Notes: a model not told the origin generated them from the sequence alone. 64,000 nucleotides of DNA from Arthrobacter sp. efr-133-TYG-118 (GCF_030209755.1 NZ_JARVRH010000009.1:124001-188000); one strand, 5' to 3'; counted from the first letter of the stretch, positions 41,273-50,940 are shown. Numbers and translations are program-made.

Positions 41273-42159
41273 GACCTCCGGGCTTCGGACAATTGGACCT
41301 TAGAGGGGTCCGGCGTTTCCGGCTCCGTCGTATTCGGTGCCTCAGCGCTCCCTGGCACGTAGGGCGTCTCGTCTTCGGGACGCACCACCGAGTTGAGCAG
41401 GGAGATCGTGTAGGGATGCTGTGGACGGACGAAAACGTCGTCGACGAGTCCTTGTTCCACGATATTTCCGTGGTACATGACCAGCACGCGGTTGCAGTAT
41501 GCGGCCACCACCCCGAGGTCATGGGTCACAATCAGCATCGAGCGGCCACTCTCTACCGTCAGGCGGCGAAGAGTATCGAGGACCTGGCGCTGGACGGTGA
41601 GGTCGAGCGCCGTCGTCGGCTCGTCGGCGATCACCAGCTGCGGGTTGAGGTAAAGCGCCATGGCGATGACGACGCGCTGGGCCATGCCGCCGCTGAGTTC
41701 GTGCGCATAACCGCGCATGACGCGTTCCGGATCGCGGACTCCAGTCGATTCCAACAGCTGCAGTGCACGGCTGCGCTCGGAGGCATCAACCTTCACTCCA
41801 TGCGCCTTGGCGATATTGGCAAACTGCTTCTCGATGCGGGTCACCGGATTCAGGGCGCTGAATGGATTCTGGGCAATGAATCCGATGTCCTTTCCCCTGA
41901 TTTGGCGCATCTCCCGTTCGGGCAGTTCCAAGAGGCTTCGGCCAGCGAAGGTCACGTTGCCGGCGGACACCTTGCCCGGCGGCATCAACAACTTCGTGAT
42001 GGAACGGACCACCGTCGATTTGCCCGATCCGGATTCGCCGACGATCCCGACGATCTCGTTGTCCTGCACCTCGAAGGAAACGCCGTGCAATGCCCGGACC
42101 ACACCCCGGGGGGTGTGGAACTCGGTTTCGAGTTCCCGGACTTGGAGGGTCTTGTTCAT
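41269..42159 (-). CDS. Dpp-type ABC ATPase (DppD-like)
   Basis: The 296-residue ATPase has Walker A GESGSGKST near residue 41, Q-loop IAQNPFSALNP, signature LSGGMAQR, Walker B LVIADEPTTALD and the switch His in VTHDLGVVA. The C-terminal RPQHPYTISLLNS is typical of this family. It overlaps both flanking genes by 4 bases. Confidence 0.9.
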   Translation of the reverse strand: MNKTLQVRELETEFHTPRGVVRALHGVSFEVQDNEIVGIVGESGSGKSTVVRSITKLLMPPGKVSAGNVTFAGRSLLELPEREMRQIRGKDIGFIAQNPFSALNPVTRIEKQFANIAKAHGVKVDASERSRALQLLESTGVRDPERVMRGYAHELSGGMAQRVVIAMALYLNPQLVIADEPTTALDLTVQRQVLDTLRRLTVESGRSMLIVTHDLGVVAAYCNRVLVMYHGNIVEQGLVDDVFVRPQHPYTISLLNSVVRPEDETPYVPGSAEAPNTTEPETPDPSKVQLSEARRS

Positions 42160-43136
42160 CGGGTGTGCTCCACTCGTTCCATCGTGTTCTCAATCGCACC
42201 GGCAATGATGTTGAGCGAGCCAATGACCAGGAGGAGGGCCAGCGCGGGAAAGGCCACGGCCCACCACTGGCCACGGATCAGCATGCTGACGCCGTCTTCG
42301 ATCATCGCGCCCCAGCTTGGCTGGGGCGGTTTGACCCCGACGCCGAGGAAGTTCAAGGCAGCAATCGTGCTCAAGGCGCCGGCAGTGGTCAGCGTGGCCT
42401 GCACCAGGATCACACCGTAGGCGTTCCTGAAGATGTGGTTGAAGGCCACACGGATCGGCGAACATCCGATGGCCACTGCCGCCTCGACGTACCTTGACGA
42501 GCGGAGCGAAATCGCCGCTGCACGGGACAAGCGAACAAAGCGTGGAGCCGCAACCAGGGCGATGGCGAGGATGACATCGGTGGCTCCGCCGCCCATGAGC
42601 TGGATGGACACCACAGCAATCACGATGATGGGGAGCGCGGCGAAAGCGTCAACTATCCGCATGATCGCTTCCCCGGCCAAGCCGGTAGTGGCGAACAGGC
42701 CCAAGGGAACGCCGATGACAAGGGCAATGGCCGTCGCCGCCAGCGAAATGGGAAGGTCTAGCCTCGCCGATTCAATCGTCCGGGAGAACACATCCATTCC
42801 GTTGCCGTCCGTGCCGAACCAATGAACGGAGTTGGGGGCCAGGGCCATGGATTCCACGTCCGGCTGCAGGGGGTTTTGGGGAAGGTGGAGAAAGATCGCC
42901 GCAAGCGGGAGTCCCACAATGATGCCGGCGGCGAGGACGGCGAGGACCGTCCCTGATCGCTTGTACACCCAAGCCCTGCCTTGCTTGGCCCAGCTCGACG
43001 CACGTCCGCCCAGGGACCTCACTGGAGTCCGGGACTCGACTGTCGTAGTTTCACTCAATTGGCACTCGATCCGGTTGACGGGTGTAGGTGAAAGTCTTTT
43101 TTTGACTGGCGCATCCGGGCTCCAGCCACTCGACAT
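42156..43136 (-). CDS. Dpp-type ABC permease (DppC-like)
   Basis: The 326-residue frame has a long polar N-terminus, then a DppC core: LAAGIIVGLPLAAIFLHLP, PNSVHWFGTDGNGMDVFSR, five further membrane segments and the EAA loop EAAVAIGCSPIRVAFNHIF. The start is uncertain: the ATG at 43136 lacks a spaced ribosome-binding site, and an in-frame TTG near codon 27 is possible. It is the first gene of the importer operon; TATCGAAG lies 18 bases upstream of its start. Confidence 0.86.
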   Translation of the reverse strand: MSSGWSPDAPVKKRLSPTPVNRIECQLSETTTVESRTPVRSLGGRASSWAKQGRAWVYKRSGTVLAVLAAGIIVGLPLAAIFLHLPQNPLQPDVESMALAPNSVHWFGTDGNGMDVFSRTIESARLDLPISLAATAIALVIGVPLGLFATTGLAGEAIMRIVDAFAALPIIVIAVVSIQLMGGGATDVILAIALVAAPRFVRLSRAAAISLRSSRYVEAAVAIGCSPIRVAFNHIFRNAYGVILVQATLTTAGALSTIAALNFLGVGVKPPQPSWGAMIEDGVSMLIRGQWWAVAFPALALLLVIGSLNIIAGAIENTMERVEHTR

Positions 43137-43153
43137 CCTGCCGAGAATTTACA

Positions 43154-43236
43154 TATCGAAGTTTCATCACTTTATTGAAGTCTTTCATCGAGTGTCAATG
43201 GTCACTGTTGACAGGACCATCAAGCATCTTCATTAT
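43154..43236. promoter_or_regulatory. Divergent control region of the importer and aminotransferase operons
   Basis: Half-sites TATCGAAG (43154-43161) and ATTGAAG (43174-43180) face the importer operon. On the plus strand TTGACA (43208-43213), 17 bases, then CATTAT (43231-43236) form a strong sigma70-type promoter for the aminotransferase operon; CTTCATTAT (43228-43236), another copy of the half-site, overlaps its -10. Confidence 0.6.
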
Positions 43237-43330
43237 GGTGACAACGCCGACAGTAAGATGAAGACGGATGTCAACCTTGGTGTGAAGCCGAGCCCCTGAT
43301 CTGTTTTCCGAACACGATTTGGAGACAACA

Positions 43331-44308
43331 ATGACCAATCTGAGTGAATCCGCAACTGCGACCGACACCAATGCGCCCGCATTCGGGCCCAGTGTTCGCT
43401 ACCTGCTCCGTGACGGCGAACTGGTGGAGTACGCAGATGCCAAGCTCCACGTCCTGAGCACCACGTTGAAGTACGGAGTCGGCGTTTTCGAAGGGTTCCG
43501 CGCCTACTGGAGCGATGAGGACCAGCAGCTCTACGCCTTCCGGGTGGCCGACCACATGCGCCGGCTGATTGACTCGATGCGGGTGGTGGAGATCGATGGG
43601 CCGCGCGACATCGGCGTCTTGAGTGAACAATTGCTCGGCCTGGTGCGTGCGAACGGTCTGCGCGGGAACCTCCACATGCGCGCACAAGTATTCGTCGACT
43701 CAAGCGATGGCAAGCCGGAGGACACTGGTCCGGTCACTGTCTTCATGGCGGCCATCCCGATGGGCAACTATTTCGGGGCCAGCGGACTGGACGTTCAGAT
43801 CAGCAGTTGGGCCCGTTTGTCCGATCGCTCCATGCCGCCCCGGGTCAAATCGATCGCCAATTACCAAAACGGGCGGCTTGCCATGCTGGAGGCCCGGCGC
43901 AACGGGTACGATGCAGCGCTGCTGTTGACCGAAGACGGCCATGTTGCCGAAGGTGCTGGCTACAACGTGTTCATGGTTCGCCAGGGGCGGCTGTGCACGC
44001 CCCCCGCAACGGACAGCATCCTGGAGGGCATAACCCGGGACAGCGTCCTCCATCTGGCACGAAACGTCCTCGGCGTCGACGTCGACATCCGGGCCATCGA
44101 CCGCACGGAACTCTACTCGGCTGATGAAATCTTCGTGTGCGGCAGCGCCGCCGAAATCAACCACGTCTCCTCCGTGGACCGCACGCCGATCGGCGAGGGA
44201 ACTGCCGGCGAACTAACCCGCCAGCTTCAACAGGCCTACCGGCAGGCCGTCGTCGGACGCGTAGCCGCCGATCAAAAGTGGGCCTTGCCCGTCTACCCCA
44301 CCGCGTAG
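43331..44308 (+). CDS. Class IV aminotransferase (branched-chain/D-amino acid type)
   Basis: The ATG at 43331 follows GGAGAC by 5 bases and gives 325 residues; a TTG four codons upstream is less likely. The fold-type IV PLP enzyme shows GVFEGFRAYWS, the PLP Lys in PPRVKSIANYQNG, and the phosphate-binding end LEGITRDSVLHLA and VCGSAAEINHV. IlvE and D-amino acid transaminases share these. Between a transporter and amide hydrolases it probably handles the amino acid released from the ring compound. Confidence 0.86.
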   Translation: MTNLSESATATDTNAPAFGPSVRYLLRDGELVEYADAKLHVLSTTLKYGVGVFEGFRAYWSDEDQQLYAFRVADHMRRLIDSMRVVEIDGPRDIGVLSEQLLGLVRANGLRGNLHMRAQVFVDSSDGKPEDTGPVTVFMAAIPMGNYFGASGLDVQISSWARLSDRSMPPRVKSIANYQNGRLAMLEARRNGYDAALLLTEDGHVAEGAGYNVFMVRQGRLCTPPATDSILEGITRDSVLHLARNVLGVDVDIRAIDRTELYSADEIFVCGSAAEINHVSSVDRTPIGEGTAGELTRQLQQAYRQAVVGRVAADQKWALPVYPTA

Positions 44309-44340
44309 CTTCACCGCACCGCCTCAACGAAAGGGGCAGC

Positions 44341-45246
44341 ATGCTGAACATGCTCCACGCAAGCCATGAATCGGCGTCGGGATCCTTTGACCGCGACGCC
44401 ACACCCGTGATTGAAGTAGGCCAGGGCGAGCTGTTCTCCCTTGGCGCCCGGAGCCTGCTGACCGGCGGCCTGTTCGAACGCACCGGGGAATACGAGAAGT
44501 TATCGATCCCCGTGACCGGGCCGGTCTCGGTGCGCGGCGTCAATCCAGGGGACACACTCCGGATAGACGTCCACGAGATCCGGATAGCGGACCGGGGCGC
44601 CATGGTCACCCTTCCCGGGCGCGGCGGTTTCACCGGCGGGCTGGGGCGATACGGCCGGGTTGTCGACATTGTGGACGGGAGCGTCCGGTTCGACGACGAC
44701 ATCCGGATCCCCATCCGGCCGATGATCGGCAAGATCGGCGTGGCACCGGCCGACGGGAATCCCAACTCAAGCACGGTCGGGACGCACGGCGGCAACATGG
44801 ACTGCAAGGACGTGACCGCCGGTTCCGCCGTCATCTTGCCCGTGCAGAGCGCGAACGCCTTGCTCTATGCCGGCGACCTTCATGCAGTACAGGGCGACGG
44901 CGAGTGCTCCCTCACCGCCGTCGAGGTCGAGGGCAATGTTGTCCTCTCCTGCCACGTTCTGGCCGGGGTCACCGTCAAGCGGCCAGTGGTCTTGTCCGGG
45001 GGTTCCGTCATCACGATAGGCGACGGCGAGACTCTCGACGACGCCGCGCGGCTGGCGCTCGACGACATGCTCGAGCTCCTGCAGGCGGACCGGAAGTGGA
45101 CCCGTGAGAAGACGGCGATGCTGATGAGCGCGGCTGCGGACGTTTCCGTGTCCCAGCTCGTCAACGCCCGCGCCTCGGTCAAAGTCTCCCTCGCCGCCCG
45201 CTACTTCACGTCCGCACCGTTTTCCATCAACCCTCAGCAACACTGA
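44341..45246 (+). CDS. Acetamidase/formamidase family amide hydrolase
   Basis: The ATG at 44341 follows AAAGGGG and gives 301 residues. It has the FmdA/AmdA layout: GPVSVRGVNPGDTLRIDV, IPIRPMIGKIGVAP, the conserved THGGNMDCKDVTAGSAVILPV and LYAGDLHAVQGDGE with metal/catalytic residues. These enzymes hydrolyse simple amides such as formamide to ammonia and acid. It lies between the aminotransferase and the hydantoinase-like gene in one operon. Confidence 0.88.
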   Translation: MLNMLHASHESASGSFDRDATPVIEVGQGELFSLGARSLLTGGLFERTGEYEKLSIPVTGPVSVRGVNPGDTLRIDVHEIRIADRGAMVTLPGRGGFTGGLGRYGRVVDIVDGSVRFDDDIRIPIRPMIGKIGVAPADGNPNSSTVGTHGGNMDCKDVTAGSAVILPVQSANALLYAGDLHAVQGDGECSLTAVEVEGNVVLSCHVLAGVTVKRPVVLSGGSVITIGDGETLDDAARLALDDMLELLQADRKWTREKTAMLMSAAADVSVSQLVNARASVKVSLAARYFTSAPFSINPQQH

Positions 45247-45262
45247 AAGGCGCGACCCCCTG

Positions 45263-46687
45263 ATGCTTGATCTCGTTCTCACCAACGGCCTGGTTGTTAC
45301 CCCGTCCGGCGCCAAAACCCTGGACATCGGCATAGCGGGGGGCAAGATTGTGTCCCTTCGCGAGACGGGCCTCGGTCCCACGGAGGAGGCGACGCGTACA
45401 GTCGATCTCCGCGGCCAATTGCTTGTCCCTGGAGGCGTGGACCCGCATGTCCACACCAACTCCGTCCTTCCAACGGCGGCCGAAAGCGGAATCAAGTGTT
45501 TTGGCCCTGACCGCGTGAGCGAGGGCGCCATCCACGGTGGCACCACCACCCTGGTGGACTTCGCGCATTGGCAACCCGGCGATGAGCTCTCGGAGTCGTT
45601 TGCCCGCAAATCGGCCGAGTGGGCAGGGTCGAGCTACACCGATTACGCCTTGCACGGGACGTTCAAGGAACCGGAAATTCCGTTCGAAGTACTCGAACAG
45701 ATTCCCGACGCCGTCGCGGCCGGCCATGGAAGCTACAAAGTCTGGATGACCAACACCACCCCGACGCGCCCCAAGCAGAAGACGGACCTGGGCAATATGT
45801 GGGGACTCATGCAACAAACCGCCCAGGCCGGGGCGATGCTGGCGGTGCACGCCGAGGACGACGACATCGTCATGTACGCCTACAAGCAATTGCAGCGCGA
45901 GGGCAGGATCGGGCTAGAGAACATGCACCACGCCCACAACAACCTTTCGGAAAAGTTGTCCTTCCAGCGAGTCATTACGCTCGCCGAGCACGTCGGTGCA
46001 CCCATTTACCTCATGCACGTCAGCGCCCGCGAAGGCGTGGATGCCATCCGCGAGGCACGCGGGCGCGGTCAAGCGGTCTACGGCGAGATCCTCCCCCACT
46101 ACGCGTACTTCACGGCCGAGGACTACAAGCAGAAGAACGGCGCGATCTATCACACCTACCCTTCCTTGAAATCGGAAACCGACCGCGACTCCATGTGGGA
46201 ATCGCTGCTCGAAGGATCGCTCAGCACCCTGGCAACCGACGGCGTGTGCACCGACCTAGAGGTGAAGACCCGTGGCAAGACCATTCTTGACGCCACGGGC
46301 GGTCATGCCGGCGTCGAGATGCGCATGGCTGTCGCCTACACCGAAGGCGTGGCCAAGCGCGGGCTCGATCTCACCCGCTTCGTGGACATCACCTCAGCCA
46401 ACGCCGCGAAAATCCTCGGACTGTACCCGCAGAAAGGCGTGATCGCGGTGGGCAGCGATGCCGACTTGGCGGTCCTGGACACCACGGTGAAGCGGACCAT
46501 CCACGCTGAGGACCTGCACGAAGCCGACTACACTCCGTGGGACGGCTACGAGGTGGCCGCGTGGCCCAGCATGACGATCCTGCGCGGGCAGGTCATGGTT
46601 GAAAACCGCGAACTGAAGGCAGAAGCCGGAGGTTCGCTCCTCAAGCAGCATGTCTCGAGCGACGTTCGGAACCGGCCAGCCTGCTGA
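45263..46687 (+). CDS. Hydantoinase/dihydropyrimidinase
   Basis: The 474-residue amidohydrolase matches the cyclic amide ring-openers in full: VDPHVHTN (first two metal His), the carboxylated Lys in GSYKVWMTN, His in AVHAEDDD and LMHVSAREG, and catalytic Asp in LATDGVCTD. The Gly-rich DPHVH-to-GTTTLVDFA part is typical. It hydrolyses hydantoins or dihydropyrimidines to N-carbamoyl amino acids, which an isochorismatase-type or amidase enzyme of this island could split further. It follows the amide hydrolase gene by 16 bases. Confidence 0.92.
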   Translation: MLDLVLTNGLVVTPSGAKTLDIGIAGGKIVSLRETGLGPTEEATRTVDLRGQLLVPGGVDPHVHTNSVLPTAAESGIKCFGPDRVSEGAIHGGTTTLVDFAHWQPGDELSESFARKSAEWAGSSYTDYALHGTFKEPEIPFEVLEQIPDAVAAGHGSYKVWMTNTTPTRPKQKTDLGNMWGLMQQTAQAGAMLAVHAEDDDIVMYAYKQLQREGRIGLENMHHAHNNLSEKLSFQRVITLAEHVGAPIYLMHVSAREGVDAIREARGRGQAVYGEILPHYAYFTAEDYKQKNGAIYHTYPSLKSETDRDSMWESLLEGSLSTLATDGVCTDLEVKTRGKTILDATGGHAGVEMRMAVAYTEGVAKRGLDLTRFVDITSANAAKILGLYPQKGVIAVGSDADLAVLDTTVKRTIHAEDLHEADYTPWDGYEVAAWPSMTILRGQVMVENRELKAEAGGSLLKQHVSSDVRNRPAC

Positions 46688-46696
46688 CAAGCAGCG

Positions 46697-46725
46697 CCCG
46701 ACGGCGGCGGACCGCCGTCGTCGGG
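46697..46725 (+). terminator. Imperfect GC-rich hairpin after the hydantoinase gene
   Basis: CCCGAC (46697-46702) pairs with GTCGGG (46720-46725) and GGCGG with CCGCC inside, with a small bulge. It begins 9 bases after the stop codon. There is no T-run. Confidence 0.4.
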
Positions 46726-46742
46726 AGCCCCCTCCTGAGACA

Positions 46743-46787
46743 GGTACTGACAGGGACTCCCTGCCAGTACCGAGCTATCCCTAGGCT
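46743..46787. promoter_or_regulatory. Inverted repeat and promoter-like element before the aldo/keto reductase
   Basis: GGTACTGACAGGG-ACT-CCCTGCCAGTACC (46743-46771, one mismatched pair) is followed by TAGGCT (46782-46787). The left arm GTACTGACAGG and the distance to a TAGSCT hexamer (38 bases) match the upstream region of the MmyB-type regulator at 48718. Confidence 0.55.
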
Positions 46788-46790
46788 TGA

Positions 46791-47831
<1,041 letters not shown>

Positions 47832-47922
47832 GCGTCCGCGTGGTGCCACGCTTCCGGATCCTGTGAGCCAGGCGGAATTGTCACAGTTCAGGCACAGCAC
47901 AGGTATACAGGGGCCAAAGTGT

Positions 47923-47954
47923 GGGGTTCGAGGATGGGTATAGCTTCGAACCCC
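47923..47954 (+). promoter_or_regulatory. Hairpin in the leader of the PepSY-like gene
   Basis: GGGGTTCGA (47923-47931) pairs with TCGAACCCC (47946-47954) around a 14-base loop, ending 29 bases before the GTG start. It may stabilise the mRNA or bind a protein. Confidence 0.35.
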
Positions 47955-47983
47955 TCGGAGTTGAACCTCTAAGGAGCAACATC

Positions 47984-48598
47984 GTGAACAAAGTCCGGAA
48001 AATCGCAGTGGGCGCCGCGTTGATTGGCGCGGTCGCAGGCGGCGGCGCCCTCACCGCCATGGCCCTCCCGGCCGATGCCGCAACCACTGACACCTCGACC
48101 GCCAGCCCATCCGCCCCCGCCACGGGCGGCGGCACGCACGGAACGGAAACGGCCCTGACCGGTGACACCGCAAGCAAGGTCAAGGCCGCCGTACTGGCCG
48201 CCAACTCCGGCGCCACGGTGGAGAACATGACCACCGAAGACGACGGCAGCGCCGCCTACGAAGCCCACATCACCAAGTCGGACGGCACGCGCGCCACCGT
48301 CAAGCTCGACGCAAGTTTCAAGGTCACCGCAACCGAAACCGGCGGCCCGGGCGGCGGGAAGGGCGGCCACGGCAACCACGGAAACGAAACCGATCTCAGC
48401 GGTGACACCGCAAGCAAGGTCAAGGCCGCCGTACTGGCCGCCAACTCCGGCGCCACGGTGGAGAACATGACCACCGAAGACGACGGCAGCGCCGCCTACG
48501 AAGCCCACATCACCAAGTCGGACGGCACGCACGCCACCGTCAAGCTCGACGCAAGCTTCAAGGTCACCGCAACCGAAACCGGCGGCCCCGGTCACTAA
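47984..48598 (+). CDS. Secreted protein with two nearly identical PepSY-like repeats
   Basis: A GTG at 47984 preceded by AAGGAG gives 204 residues. A signal peptide runs to about ADAA near residue 32. Then come two domains of about 60 residues that are almost identical (GDTASKVKAAVLAANSGATV, TTEDDGSAAYEAHITKSDGT, DASFKVTATE), joined by a Gly/His-rich linker. Each looks like a PepSY-type alpha-beta unit, found in secreted inhibitors and envelope proteins. The two DNA repeats differ at only two bases. The role is unknown; it is probably exported to the envelope or medium. Confidence 0.8.
   Translation: MNKVRKIAVGAALIGAVAGGGALTAMALPADAATTDTSTASPSAPATGGGTHGTETALTGDTASKVKAAVLAANSGATVENMTTEDDGSAAYEAHITKSDGTRATVKLDASFKVTATETGGPGGGKGGHGNHGNETDLSGDTASKVKAAVLAANSGATVENMTTEDDGSAAYEAHITKSDGTHATVKLDASFKVTATETGGPGH
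48161..48588 (+). repeat. 188-bp direct duplication inside the PepSY-like gene
   Basis: 48161-48348 and 48401-48588 are identical except at two positions (48291/48531 and 48316/48556), with an exact 240-base offset. One change is synonymous, the other swaps Arg for His. It is a recent in-frame duplication. Confidence 0.92.
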
Positions 48599-48668
48599 CT
48601 CCCAATCCAAGTAACCATTGTGGGCGGATACGGCACCCAGCCGCGTCCGCCCACAGCGCTTGAACCGT

Positions 48669-48711
48669 GTACTGACAGGACCTCCCGCACCTCCGTTGCC
48701 CGAAGTAGCCT
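48669..48711 (+). promoter_or_regulatory. Promoter element of the MmyB-type regulator
   Basis: GTACTGACAGG (48669-48679) then CTCCC, and TAGCCT (48706-48711) 7 bases before the ATG. The layout copies that upstream of the aldo/keto reductase. With no ribosome-binding site and a -10-like hexamer this close, the mRNA is probably leaderless. Confidence 0.5.
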
Positions 48712-48717
48712 GAATCC

Positions 48718-49602
48718 ATGGACAGTCGAAACGATGTGAGTGAGTTCCTGCGCTCCCGCCGGGCCAAAGTGACACCCGAGCAAGTGAATCTCATTGTGGG
48801 TGCCAACCGCCGGGTGCCTGGGCTGCGGCGGGAAGAAGTCGCAACCTTGGCTTCAGTCAGCGTGGACTACTACGCGCGGCTGGAACGCGGCAACCTCACA
48901 GGCGTCTCCGACGAAGTGCTCGAATCGATTGCCCACGCCCTCAGGCTGGACGAAGCCGAAACCGCCCACTTGTTCGATCTCGCCCGTGCCGCGCAACCCG
49001 GGCCGGCCCGCCGCCGTCGGGCAGCCACGCCTGTGCAGCAGGTCCGTCCGAGCCTCCAGAGATTCATGGACGCGATTACGGGTGCCCCGACGTGGGTGCG
49101 GAACGAGCGCATGGATCTCATCACCGCCAACCCGCTCGGCCGCGCCCTTTACTCGCCCCTTTTTGCCGATCACGTCCGGCCCGTGAACAACGCCCGGTTC
49201 GTGTTCCTCAACCCCGAGTCCCGCAACTTCTACCCCGACTGGGAGCAAGGCGCGAATGACATTGTCGCCACCCTCCGCAGCTACGCCGGAAGGCAACCGC
49301 ACAACAAGGGCCTAAGCGATCTGGTGGGCGAGCTCGCCACCCGAAGCGAGGAATTCCGCACACGTTGGGCCGCCCACAACGTCCGCTTCCACCGAACCGG
49401 CACCAAGCGCCTCCACCACCCGGTGGTCGGAGATCTCGAACTCAGCTACGAGGCAATGGAACTGCCGGCCAACCCCGGGTGGACGATGTTCGCCTACACC
49501 GCCGAGCCCGGGTCAGCGAGCGACGAACGCCTGAAACTGCTCGCGAGCTGGGCGGCCACCACCGCAAGCGAACTGGCTGCGCCGGCGTCGATCTCCGACT
49601 AA
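48718..49602 (+). CDS. MmyB-type XRE regulator
   Basis: The 294-residue protein has an N-terminal helix-turn-helix with the branch's signature RVPGLRREEVATLASVSVDYYARLERGN (about residues 32-59), then the MmyB ligand-binding PAS-like domain (MDLITANPLGRALYSPLF, RFVFLNPESRNFYPDWE, HNVRFHRTGTKRLHHPVVGDLEL). In Actinobacteria these regulators usually control nearby dehydrogenases or reductases; the aldo/keto reductase at 46833 shares its promoter element. Confidence 0.9.
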   Translation: MDSRNDVSEFLRSRRAKVTPEQVNLIVGANRRVPGLRREEVATLASVSVDYYARLERGNLTGVSDEVLESIAHALRLDEAETAHLFDLARAAQPGPARRRRAATPVQQVRPSLQRFMDAITGAPTWVRNERMDLITANPLGRALYSPLFADHVRPVNNARFVFLNPESRNFYPDWEQGANDIVATLRSYAGRQPHNKGLSDLVGELATRSEEFRTRWAAHNVRFHRTGTKRLHHPVVGDLELSYEAMELPANPGWTMFAYTAEPGSASDERLKLLASWAATTASELAAPASISD

Positions 49603-50029
49603 GCGCGGTGAGGGTGGGACCGTCAGTCCTAGGAAAAGCAGGGAGCGGCACATCTGCTGACATCGTCTTCCGGAGCGCTTAGCGTCTTTAACAGAACCTC
49701 GAACGACGGCGGTTCCGCCTTTGAGTCTTCGGGTTTCTTCCAGCCGCAAACTGATTTACCAGTTCGGGCCTCCACGTTTAGATAAGAAGAAGATGACTAT
49801 GGAATTTTCGTTGATGATGGCTTGCGCAGTCATCGGCATCGTAAACAATGACAGCCGCAGTGCCTTGCCGGGGGCCCCGGTTGTTCCAGCACGTCCGGCA
49901 AGACGCCTGCGGCTGGCTCGACTGCGGGGTTGGATCGCGACAGCTTTGCACCGGGCCGCGTGGGGAATTGAACCTGAGCCGCAGCCTGTTATGGAGACTT
50001 GCCGGTGAGTTGCGCGGATTGACCGAACG
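49603..50029. other. 427-base gap without a convincing gene
   Basis: A 95-codon plus-strand frame (49721-50008) has no ribosome-binding site and an unnatural composition. I see no hairpin or repeat worth naming. Confidence 0.5.
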
Positions 50030-50317
50030 TCAGGCGGGATCCTGCGGACTGAACATCACTGCGTTCCATTCCCGGATCTCGCCGGGTACCGCCAATCCTT
50101 CCAGGACGAAAGGATCGCCCGCGATGAACTGCTCCGCCCTTTCCTTGCTGGTGAAGATGCCCATCGAACCGTTCACTGCGGGGTTGTTGAAAGTCCCGAT
50201 GCCGATCAGTCCGCCCTCGGCGGCGAACGCCCGCATATATTCAACGTGCCTGGGGTAGGCAGCCTGAAGCCCAGGAAGTGCTGAAGGATCCGAGCTGTAG
50301 AAGACGACGAATTGCAT
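50030..50317 (-). CDS. YciI-family protein
   Basis: The ATG at 50317 (MQFVVFYSSD) gives 95 residues; the longer frame overlaps the upstream gene. The ferredoxin-like fold is suggested by YPRHVEYMRAFAAEGGLIGIGTF and the catalytic-type motif GDPFVLEGL (His-Asp pair in YciI). Some members act as hydrolases or dehydrochlorinases. It lies 8 bases after an SRPBCC gene in a two-gene operon. Confidence 0.85.
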   Translation of the reverse strand: MQFVVFYSSDPSALPGLQAAYPRHVEYMRAFAAEGGLIGIGTFNNPAVNGSMGIFTSKERAEQFIAGDPFVLEGLAVPGEIREWNAVMFSPQDPA

Positions 50318-50325
50318 TGTTTGCC

Positions 50326-50790
50326 CTAGTTTTCGGGTCCGGCGCTGTCGAGTCCGGCGAGGGTCTGACCGAGCCGCGGGAGCACGTGGTTTCGCCATCC
50401 GCCGCTCATGATGCAGTGCGATGCAATGTGCGTCGGTTCGGCGGGATTGAACCCTTCGTGGACGAGGACCAACCGTGTTCCGTCGTCCTCCGGCGAGATG
50501 GACCATGTCACCGTGCTGTCGAGATTGTTCCCGGAGTTCGCGTCCCGCCACGAAATGCGCAGCCGCTTCCCGGCGTCCAGGTCAAGGACTTCGCTAGCCA
50601 CCAAGCCACTGAAACCGACTGCCGGAACGGGAATCCCGCGCATCTGGAACTGGTGCCCGACGATTGCTTTGAAGTCGTTTTCCATCAACCAGCGGGCGAT
50701 CAGTGCCGGATCCGTCAGCGCCTGCCAAACCTTGGCAGGCGCATGCGGCAGGAATTCTTCGACCTCGATGGTCGTAAGTTGTTCACTCAT
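50326..50790 (-). CDS. SRPBCC (AHSA1-like) domain protein
   Basis: The 154-residue protein has the START-like fold: EEFLPHAPAKVWQALTDPALIARWLM near the start and a C-terminal helix (GGWRNHVLPRLGQTLAG). It is the first gene of the SRPBCC-YciI operon and faces the PadR gene at 50999 across a shared intergenic region, so the PadR regulator may control it. Confidence 0.83.
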   Translation of the reverse strand: MSEQLTTIEVEEFLPHAPAKVWQALTDPALIARWLMENDFKAIVGHQFQMRGIPVPAVGFSGLVASEVLDLDAGKRLRISWRDANSGNNLDSTVTWSISPEDDGTRLVLVHEGFNPAEPTHIASHCIMSGGWRNHVLPRLGQTLAGLDSAGPEN

Positions 50791-50918
50791 TTAGTGTCCT
50801 CAATCTCGTTCACGACCATCCTAAGTTCCGAGGGGGCCGTTGGCGGAGCGATCGAGCATCCCCGGGCGGCGTCGCCGCCAGGCTCGCGCAAAATACAGGT
50901 CTTGTTTAACGACAGTCA

Positions 50919-50940
50919 GCGATATATCGTTAACTATCGC
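50919..50940. promoter_or_regulatory. PadR-type operator
   Basis: GCGATA-N10-TATCGC (50919-50940), with an inner CGATATATCG, is an inverted repeat of the size PadR dimers bind. It lies between the divergent SRPBCC and PadR genes, 59 bases before the PadR start. Confidence 0.55.

Noticed and set aside
49721-50008. 95-codon plus-strand frame
   Set aside because: No ribosome-binding site, no domain pattern and poor codon use.
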